A DNA stretch of 64,000 nucleotides from Massospora cicadina. Its lineage: Eukaryota; Entomophthoromycota; Entomophthoromycetes; Entomophthorales; Entomophthoraceae. The DNA lies in the NCBI GenBank assembly GCA_022478985.1, contig JAKSZP010014516.1, positions 62,001-126,000 on the forward strand, given 5' to 3'. Shown one piece after another: positions 57,126 to 64,000 of the stretch. The translations under genes and the position numbers were made by a program. The notes below the pieces were generated by a model that was given only the letters and a program-made list of their open reading frames with translations, did not search any database and was not told the DNA's origin. Each line of letters opens with the position of its first letter. Position 1 is the stretch's first letter.

Positions 57126-57690
57126 CACACTCTCTCAGCTCACCGCCCCACTCCACCCTCTCACAGGGAAAAACGTATTTTTCATTGGATGGAGAAATTC
57201 CAACAGGCGTTTGAATCAATTAAAGAGGTGTTTGTATCTCCTCCTATTTTAAAACACGCCGATCCCACTAATCTGTATATCGTTGCATGTGACACGTCAT
57301 CAGTAGCTTTTGTAGCAGTGTTGCTCCAGGAGCACGATGGCTTTGAACACCCGGTCACATACTTTTCCTGAAAGTTTACCTCTACAGAGCAGTCTTGGGC
57401 TATTTATGACAAGGAGATGGAAGCTGTTGCTTGGGCCCTAACTCATTTGAGGTACCTGTTACAGGGTGCCCAAAATGAATTAACAGTTTGCACGGATCAC
57501 CAGGCCTTGTTGTACTTTTGTAAACCCCAAAAATTGGCACACTGACAATACTGAACCTATCTGTACTTGTGCAGTTTCAACTTCAAATATGAATTTATAA
57601 AAGTTGCACTAAATGTACTTCCCAATTTTCTCAGCCGCAGCCCTGCCCACAGTTTCGCGGATCTGGATGAAGTGGATCTCGTTATGTGAT
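57126..57690 (+). pseudogene. Chr-A RNase H
   Basis: FQQAFESIKEVFVSPPILKHAD leads to the first catalytic Asp (VACDTSSVAFVAVLLQ), a stop after VTYFS, then EQSWAIYDKEMEAVAWAL with the catalytic Glu, VCTDHQALLYF with the second Asp, and FLSRSPAHSFAD near the end. Confidence 0.88.
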
Positions 57691-58625
57691 TCCTACCACC
57701 CAAATCTTGTCAATTGTTCCCCCTGTCATTTCTTCCATCACTCTGGCCCCTGACGCTCCATTAGTTGCTCAGGTATTAGCCAGTCAAATGGCCTGCCCTG
57801 AGGGCGTGGAGTTGTTCAATCAGTTATCCCACCAGAAGCATAAACACTCCCTATACTCACTAAAGGAGGGTCTTATATATTTTAGATCTTGCATTTGGGT
57901 TCCCCCTCCTTCTGAACTGAGGTTTTTTGCACACATCATGATCCCCCCACGGTTGGTCACCCAGGTTCTAAGAAATGCATCAATTTGATCAAACGTACCC
58001 ACAAATGGGCAGGTTTGACAAAAGAAGTCCTGGCCTGGTTCGCCAATTGTGTTACTTGCGCCAGGGCCAAGTTGGATCATTCCAGCAAAAATGGCCTCCT
58101 GCACCCCTTACGACAGGCGGAGGACTCATGGACATCAGTGTCCATGGACTTTATCATCGAGCTCCCCTGTTCAAATGTGTTCACAGTGGTGATGGTAGTG
58201 GTGGATCGCTTCACAAAATTTTCCCTTAATATACCTTGCACTTCTGCAATTACGTCCAAAGAAACTGCCCGCCTTTTCATACGCCATGTGTTTTTGATGT
58301 TTGTTCCTCCCCAGGAGATCATCAGTGACCATGGCTCTCAGTTCACCACGCAGTTTTGGAGTGAACCTCTATCAATCCTGAAAATATCCCCCTGTCACTC
58401 CACGGCATATCATCCTCAGTCTGAGGGCCAGACTGAGCGGGTCAATCAAGTTCTTAAGAAGTACTTGCGTTGCTATGCTGCAGCTGTGCAGGATACTTGG
58501 GCTGATGACCTCCCTCTCGCCCAATTTTCATACAATAATGGAACCCACGTGTCCACAGGGTTTTCCCCCTATGAAGCAACGTTGGGTTATAATCCTTCAT
58601 CTTTGGTCAGACCGTGCTTGTAGCC
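57691..58625 (+). pseudogene. Chr-A integrase
   Basis: The N-terminal zinc domain is split by a frameshift at about 57980 (HTHHDPPT.., then HKWAGLTKEVLAWFANCVTCARAK). The core is open for 212 codons (57985-58623): VSMDFIIELPCSNVFTVVMVVVDRFTK, EIISDHGSQFTTQFW and GQTERVNQVLKKYLRCY supply D, D and E. It ends at a stop after SSLVRPCL. By family, it inserts the cDNA and works with the chromodomain that follows. Confidence 0.93.
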
Positions 58626-59294
58626 AGAGGTTCAAGCTGCCGTGGACCAGGCTGCTCATATTAGATCAACTCAAGCCTTAGTGCAGGAACACCTCACCAA
58701 AGCTATAGACAACAACATGTGGTTCGCGGATTGAAAACGCCTTCCAGGTTACAAGTTTACAAAGGGTTCTTACATTATGCTTGACATCCGTCATTTAAAA
58801 ATCCAGGACCCTTCCCCTAAATTTGCCAGTAAACGCTCGGGTCCCCATCTGGTGGAGGAGGTATTGGGTAATGGGGCGTTCCAGTTGAAGCTTCCTGCGC
58901 ATTGGAAGCAAAATCCCGTTTTCCATGTCTCCCAGCTCTCACCCTTCAAGGGAGTAATATCCACAGAACCAGAACTGATCATCATCAAAAATGAAGAGGA
59001 GGTTGAGGTAGAAGCTATCCTACATCCCAGAAATCCTGACATTCTGTACAATACCTCCTGGCTTGGAAAGGGTATCTAGGTTATGAAAACAGTTGTGTCA
59101 AGGCACACGATTGCGCAAATTGCATGGACCTGGTTGATGCGTTCCATTTATCCCACCCCAAAGCTCCCCATCCCCCCCCCCCCAAAAAAAGTCGCGACTA
59201 TTATAGCAATCAAGTTACCCAAGGCGCACAAAAATGTGGCTCTTGTGCAGTTCCCTGGTGGTGGGCTCCTTCCCTTGGGAAAAGTAAATGGTAA
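58626..59294 (+). pseudogene. Chr-A integrase C-terminus, chromodomain and entry into the 3' LTR
   Basis: A GPHLVEEVLGNGAFQLKLP segment and FHVSQLSPFKG (58777-59079) precede an acidic stretch and a frameshifted chromodomain (NTSWLGKG where WKGY is expected, 59055). The next frame (59083-59331) reads through a C-run, KVATIIAIKLPKAHKNVALVQF and the purine tract GGGAAAAG, and crosses the LTR start at 59295 into VSPGKHPL before a TAG at 59329. Confidence 0.82.
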
Positions 59295-60040
59295 TGTAAG
59301 TCCTGGGAAACATCCCCTGTTGGTTGATTAGGCTATTTTTCCATTTCCAAGTAAGAAGGTACCAAAGAGGATGGCTGTACCCCTCGTTGCTCAGGGCAAT
59401 CTCGCTCACGTGGTAGATGAGAGCTGGGTAACAGCCCTCTCACTTTGGATACCACTCCTGATACCCACACTCTCCTCAACAGAATTGCTATGAGGAATCA
59501 GTGAAATCTGCGCCAAGATTGCTGAAATGAAATCGATCATAACCAATTTGAGTGTCAATCAGCCCAATGCTCAGATTTTAAATGGTCAAAAAAATATGAA
59601 GACTGAGTTATTAGCTGGAATGCCTGACGGTTGCAATTCGGTTAACATGATGATCAAAAAAATCTCCCCTCTCCCAAATCCATTGGGCATCACCCTCGAT
59701 GGGCAGGTAATAGCACCAGACACCATTGACAAGGTTTCAAAGCTTCCTGTTAACAAATTGGGTGTTGCGCCTGATGCAATGCTACTAACCAAACGGACAG
59801 CCCAGCAACTGAGCATGGGTGGGTTGGGCATCCCAAACCCATTCCCAACCAAATGGGCCCACCCCTATGTGGGGTGGCCTTGGGGAATTCCCACTACTCA
59901 TCAGGATAAACGCCGTCGCGCCAACCATTGGAAATGTAGTAGAGCCTTGGTTCAGATGTTTGAGGTCAAACCAGCAGCAACTCGGCCCACCACCAAATTT
60001 TGTGATGTCAGTTCCTAAGGAACAAACCTGCCCATTCTTA
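59295..60040 (+). pseudogene. LTR-embedded pol extension in the Chr-A 3' LTR
   Basis: In the same frame as 59083-59331, the reading continues 59332-60018 with only two stops (59329 TAG and about 59491 TGA): AIFPFPSKKVPKRMAVPL, VVDESWVTALSLWIP, a helical segment (ISEICAKIAEMKSIITNLS), VNMMIKKISPLPNPLGITLDGQ, KRTAQQLSMGGLGIPN, WAHPYVGWPWGIP and NHWKCSRALVQMFEV. The 163 codons from 59527 are uninterrupted. As part of the 3' LTR it would be translated as the C-terminal end of Pol. Confidence 0.65.
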
Positions 60041-60450
60041 AATAATTTGCCAGTTAGTCTGAATTTGTGGGACCTGATCTCAGCTTGGTTTCCCCAAATT
60101 GACTACTATTTAATCAGTTGCATCACACTGAGAAAATTGTTGGTCAATATTTCTTTCCTAAATTCCTATCAATATAATCCTTTCCAAAAATTAGTTTTTA
60201 TATGTAAAAATTAAGCCGCCTTATCCACCAACAAACTCGTACCCCTCAGGGTTAACAGCCGTGTGCATCTGGTACTTTATTTTGTGCTTATATGAAATTC
60301 TGGTTCACCAGCAGATATTGGTGGAACTCCTTTCTGGATCCATATTTGTTGTATCAGCAGCAGTGCCCTGGGCATTCTGGTTTACTGTTTGGATGCTCTG
60401 GCATCAGGGCTGGCAGGCCAGTCTAATTCTTACTTGCTGTTCGCCTGACA
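59295..60450 (+). repeat. Chr-A 3' LTR
   Basis: TGTAAGTCCTGGG...TCGCCTGACA, 1156 bp. Hand comparison of 59810-60165 with 54950-55300 gives roughly 91% identity, with transitions predominating. Confidence 0.93.
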
Positions 60451-60455
60451 ATCAG

Positions 60456-60786
60456 AATCCTGTAGCCTCACATATCTCACCTTCAAACAAGGATCTTCCC
60501 CCTTATCTCTGCTTTGATGATGAACCCTTCCAATGGAGATCCTGAAGTAGTTAACCAGTATTGCAACCCCCTGCAGTGAGGCCTGCAGAGTCTAAGGTTT
60601 ATCTGGTTGGTTTATTGCCAGGTTTTTTTTCACGCTCATCTTACATCAACAAGCCATTGCCACAACTTTCCCGCACTATATAATTTGTTTGAACGACAAT
60701 GCCACTGACATTCTGGCTTGCTTTTTGGGTTCTTACACATCTCGACTGGCATGATGGTCTAAACTTCCTATGTCGTTTTACTGACA
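60456..60786 (+). repeat. Chr-B 3' LTR, part right of the Chr-A insertion
   Basis: Collinear with 48489-48823 (CACATATCTCACCTTCAAACA and GCATTCTGGCTTGCTTTTT-like landmarks) and ending TACTGACA. By hand it is only about 80% identical to the 5' LTR, clearly less than the part left of Chr-A. Confidence 0.88.
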
Positions 60787-61505
60787 ATAGGCTTCAGGAC
60801 TGTTTGGACCTACTATTTTGGGTTTTTCAATAAGGTTTACCAACAACACAGATATAGATCCAGCATAAGCTGTATCTAGGATCCCAGGTAGGTTAGTGTC
60901 TCTTTCGTGGAAGGGTGTCTAGGACTCAGATTTCCATTAGGTATCCCAAGGGAATGTTGACATGGACTTGGGTGTCAGCAATGACTTGGGACTTCAGATG
61001 TATGGTAGTCGCCCTAGGTAAGTAGATCGGCATGCCCTCTTGCCCATCAACAGCAGGTGTGGAAGTTGGACTCAGGTGCCCTTAATGTGATATCTAATAC
61101 AATTGATAAATTTTTCACTCTCCAGAAAACAGGCTTAGGCTTTAACCTCAGTTTTAGTATCATGAGAGGCCTCAAATTACAGAGGGACCCAATGTCCTAG
61201 TAAGGATAGATGGCCGCCATCATAATGTAGTACTGATGAATAGTCTCGAAGGAATTGAGTCCCAATGAGCAGGTCATGGCTAGGGTTATCTAGCGTGACA
61301 GCGGGGGTGTTTATAGAAAGCTTTCAAATTGTAATGATAGAGAGGAATAAGCTCCTATAGATCGAGTAAATTGTGGGCCATCTATGCCATACTCCATACA
61401 TTATAGCAAATACAGAGCAATCTTGACGCGCTTCATTAACTTGGATGATATGACATCCAGGGGGGAGCTACTGTCAAATATGGCAAGGACGAATGTTTTA
61501 TGAAC
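60787..61505 (-). pseudogene. Gyp-4 protease and linker
   Basis: The protease loop VLAIFDSSSPLDVISSKLMKRVKIAL lies at about 61420-61500, with DSS at the active site. Pieces towards SLGLNSFETIHQYY follow (61200-61280). The linker to RT continues left to the Chr-B junction at 60787 and resumes at 47338. Confidence 0.7.
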
Positions 61506-63666
61506 TCAATCTGCAACTCGTGCAACCAGGCTTCCAAACTGGGGTGGCAGCACAAGGAACATGGGAGAGTAATCAGAAGAAGAGTAAGCAGTATCGATTT
61601 CTTTATTATCATTGGATACCAAAACTTCTTCTTCAATTGCGCTAGCTCCAGGTTCGTTCAAGGTTATGGAGGATTCTTGAGGCTGGGTAGGGTGTCAGCA
61701 TGTAGCACCTCATCCTTCATGCTGCCAGCCCTTTTCCCGCCTCCTTGGCAAGTCATTTCAAGCAGGTCTTGGCACTGTGTCTGAAACTGTTGCAGTAAGT
61801 GCATCAAGATTGAGGATTTTTCTGGTTTTTGACCACATTTACTCTAGGATGGTTAGAGGTGCATGTACCTGTAGCCTTAAAATGTAGAGTCGATGCAGGG
61901 ATCTCATTATGTGCTTCCTTGATTTCACGGATACAGGTAAACCTGTTCTTCTGCCCAATCATATGCATTTGAACCTCAGGGTAAGATCCCAATGCAGAAA
62001 TGACAGTGGTAATAGCATCATCCAGGGTGATAAAATTTGTTTAACTAAGGGTTGTGCTTGAGCATAAGATCATCTTGTAAACTCAATGGGGCTTTCTCTT
62101 TCATTCAGGCGAATACTCATGAAAGCCTGTTTCAGGTTGGCCAGGATTTAATTACTGCTATACTCTTGGATTAAAGCTGTACAAACCTGTTCCTAGATGC
62201 TGCACTCCTTCAAATGTGGGGTCATGATTCCCAGACAGTGCTATCTAGGCAGTAGTGTATATGCTTTACACTCTGCCAGTTGGTAGCCTCCTTCATGGAG
62301 CTCTTATATGCATACAGAAAGAAGGCGACAATTTCATGGCCAGGAGTGACCTTTCTTTAAAGCTAGTTTTAAAGTAGACACAAAAGGAGTGGAAAAGGTG
62401 TTAACACCAGGGATGGGTGCTAGCTCCGAGATCTCAGTCTCTGCATAGTTTCTGGGGGCATGCTGGTCTAACCGTCACCATAGACCCTTAAGATCTTCTT
62501 AGATGACACTTAATTTTGGAGGAGTGAGGAAACGGAAGCCTTATTTGTAAGTTGCTCCTTTAGGGATTGAATGTTGGCGCCCTGAAGGTGAAGCTGGCTC
62601 TTGAGGGTAGTCAAACAGGATTCAAACCCTCAAAAAGTTTATTTGAGCTGAGAGATGCATTTATCAGTAAGTTTGGTGAAGGCAATGAGGTTGTCCATTT
62701 CGTCTGACAGTGCCTCAATGGAGACCCTAGGGTCAATGGAGACTCCATCCACTCGGAGTTTGCATCCCTAAGCTAAATTCCAAATTTGATTGTGTAGGGC
62801 AGCCAAGGCTGTTATATCCTTCCGTCATGTGTCCTCAGGGCCATCAGGGTGAGAGCTGAGGGACCTGGGGGCCCAGGAGGTCCATGAAGGGCCTCTGGTC
62901 CTTTGGGTCCTTCACGCCCTTTGGGGTCTTCAGGCCCTCCAGGCCATATAGGACCTTCACTCCTGGAGGGGTAGTCGTGAGAGGCCAGCTCCAAATAGTG
63001 CTGTTGCAGGGCTTGTATCAGATCCTCAACTTGAAGGAGGCACTTATTCCAAGTTGCCTCAAGAAGTTAGACATTTCAAACATAGCTGGTTTAAAATATC
63101 CAGAGTTCCCACTATATAACACCACAATTTGGTCTCAGCCTCATTGATCAACCTTCAGTTATCAAAAATGGCCTCACAGTTGTCATGAACAAAGGAGGAG
63201 GATGCATTATAGAAATTGATGATGTGAGAGTGCAAGGCCTGGGTGATCCTCAGTTGTCAGGAGACTTCTTGATGGTGCAACCCAACTAGTTGAGTAGGTG
63301 AATAATAGCTGGGTGAACAAAGTTGCAAAGGTAGCATCTGGAACCCAGAGCAAGTTCTCCTGACAGCAGCTGGGCTGAGACATAGATGTCCCACATGGTA
63401 GAGGGAACAGAAGAGCATGGGAGCAGCTGGACCAAGCATTCATGGAGTAGATATAATTTATTAATTGTTGGACACATCGTTAATGTTCTCATAATGAAGT
63501 TGGTACTGACTTCCATCAATAGAGGGCAGAGAGAACTGGATGGTGGCCTAGAATTCTAACCTCTCAGTCTGCAAGGGTGGTATTTCATATTGTGAGGTAC
63601 TAAACCATTGAGCAAATCTTCTCAACTGACCAGCAGATTGGTCTTCAGGGCTGCTAGTATTTTCCA
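61506..63666 (-). pseudogene. Gyp-4 gag with zinc knuckle and collagen-like tract
   Basis: A likely start ATG at about 63666 gives MENTSSPEDQSAGQLRRF. A collagen-like segment (GPKGPEALHGPPGPPGPS) lies at 62850-62950. A helical region (DEMDNLIAFTKLTDKCISQL) follows at 62630-62720. A complete CX2CX4HX4C knuckle, CTYCNSFRHSAKTC, is at about 61762-61803. Many stops occur between these pieces. Confidence 0.75.
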
Positions 63667-63712
63667 TTGTTTGTGATAAATATTTTAGCTTAAGGCAGCT
63701 CAGAGCTCCCTG

Positions 63713-63724
63713 TAGTGAGCACCA
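63713..63724 (-). promoter_or_regulatory. Gyp-4 primer-binding site
   Basis: TGGTGCTCACTA on minus, 4 nt from the LTR end at 63729, identical to Gyp-1 over 12 bases. Confidence 0.78.
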
Positions 63725-63728
63725 CATT

Positions 63729-64000
63729 TGTCAGCGTACAGGTTTCTATACTGTCGCTGAGGTCTGAAAGTGGCTCGAAGCTGCAAATTTGTAAAAAGGG
63801 TTGAGAAGGAAATGTAAAGATGGATAGTATACTGGATATTTTATTATGTTAAAAGGCGTTGATATTTATAGGTTGAGTGGGAACACTGTGCCTCAAGGAT
63901 TGTTATAGCCTCATTTGTTCAGGATCTTTCATGGCCTTCTGATTTGACCGCCTGTTGGGCATCCTCAAAGTATTTCGCTGCCCACATGACCTAATCAGTG
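63729..64000 (-). repeat. Gyp-4 5' LTR, cut by the window edge
   Basis: It matches 43021-43292 in order and orientation. A TATA box (TATAAATAT on minus, 63862-63870) is placed to drive transcription leftward into gag. Confidence 0.85.

Larger units (their letters stand above)
54434..60450 (+). mobile_element. Chr-A: full-length chromovirus nested in the Chr-B 3' LTR
   Basis: 6017 bp with LTRs 54434-55586 and 59295-60450 and a perfect duplication ATCAG (54429-54433 and 60451-60455). The interior of 3.7 kb has protease, RT, RNase H, integrase and chromodomain, but only ~250 bp before the protease, so gag is missing. Integrase and much of RT are readable in long frames. Stops and frameshifts make this copy inactive. 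Confidence 0.95.
47339..60786 (+). mobile_element. Chr-B: full-length chromovirus, plus strand, with Chr-A nested in its 3' LTR
   Basis: 5' LTR 47339-48823 (1485 bp); interior 48824-53280; 3' LTR 53281-54433 plus 60456-60786. The outer flanks carry a perfect duplication ATAGG (47334-47338 and 60787-60791). The pol order is protease, RT, RNase H, integrase, chromodomain. Without Chr-A the element is about 7.4 kb. Gag and pol are full of stops. Confidence 0.92.
43021..64000 (-). mobile_element. Gyp-4: Ty3/gypsy element, minus strand, interrupted by a solo LTR and by Chr-B; right end off the window
   Basis: The left (3') LTR at 43021 and the partial right (5') LTR at 63729 share GTAAAGATG, AAAAGG[TC]GT, GACTGCCTGTTGGGCATCC-like and TCAAAGTATTTCGC landmarks. 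Between them on minus are gag, protease, RT, RNase H and integrase. Subtracting the two inserts leaves about 6.4 kb. All domains carry stops. It appears to be inserted in the gag of Gyp-2, which cannot be proved because the right end is not visible. Confidence 0.88.

Noticed and set aside
59167..59185. C-run and A-run as a regulatory element
   Set aside because: It is a short homopolymer inside the pol frame (encoding Pro and Lys) and is not shared in length by the other copies.
62812..62994. Collagen-like small protein gene
   Set aside because: It is embedded in the Gyp-4 gag region between the gag start and the zinc knuckle, with no independent start context, so I treat it as part of Gag.
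1..64000. CRISPR arrays, bacterial operons, ribosome-binding sites, host tRNA or rRNA genes
   Set aside because: No regularly spaced short repeats, no operon-like gene spacing, and the only tRNA-like sequence is the SINE head.

Overview
The window looks like a repeat-rich stretch of a large eukaryotic genome. I see no host gene, no rRNA or tRNA gene and no CRISPR array. Almost every stretch of protein similarity belongs to a retrotransposon, nearly all broken by stops and frameshifts. Chromodomain-bearing Ty3/gypsy elements (chromoviruses), other Ty3/gypsy elements, an L1-like LINE with a C-terminal zinc knuckle and a tRNA-derived SINE occur together. That fits a transposon-bloated fungus best, but a plant or animal host is not excluded by what I can read. 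Element names below (Gyp-1 to Gyp-4, Chr-A, Chr-A', Chr-B, LINE-p, LINE-m, LARD-E) are mine.

Layout. 1-9.2 kb: Gyp-1, minus strand (integrase, RNase H, RT, protease, gag, primer-binding site, 5' LTR), its RT split by a solo chromovirus LTR (2174-3605, duplication ATATC). 9.2-14.4 kb: LINE-m on minus. 14.86-20.16 kb: LINE-p on plus, full length with an 18-bp target duplication; the two LINEs are head to head. 20.4-24.16 kb: LARD-E, two ~1-kb LTRs around a short non-coding interior. 24.2-25.9 kb: decayed DNA with a possible second LINE type. 25.9-26.2 kb: a SINE whose 3' end matches the LINE 3' end. 26.7-43.0 kb: Gyp-2 on minus, opened in its RNase H by Gyp-3 (28860-38497, plus). Gyp-3 is itself opened by Chr-A' (31996-35094, minus) and by a solo LTR of another family (35807-36305). 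43.0-64 kb: Gyp-4 on minus, opened by a solo chromovirus LTR (45525-46678) and by Chr-B (47339-60786, plus). The 3' LTR of Chr-B carries a full-length Chr-A (54434-60450). Matching 5-bp duplications at most junctions make the order of insertion readable.

The most unusual features are: (1) the chromovirus pol frame runs through the polypurine tract into the 3' LTR, and the LTR holds a coding-like stretch of about 230 codons recognisable in several copies; (2) a miniature chromovirus, Chr-A', whose interior is reduced to an uninterrupted 158-aa chromodomain ORF; (3) a LINE/SINE pair sharing a 3' tail; (4) three tiny insertions of one unidentified poly(A) retroposon, each only its last 18-46 bases and each flanked by a perfect 15-16-bp duplication.

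Percent identities quoted are rough hand counts. Domain calls come from reading motifs, not from database searches.
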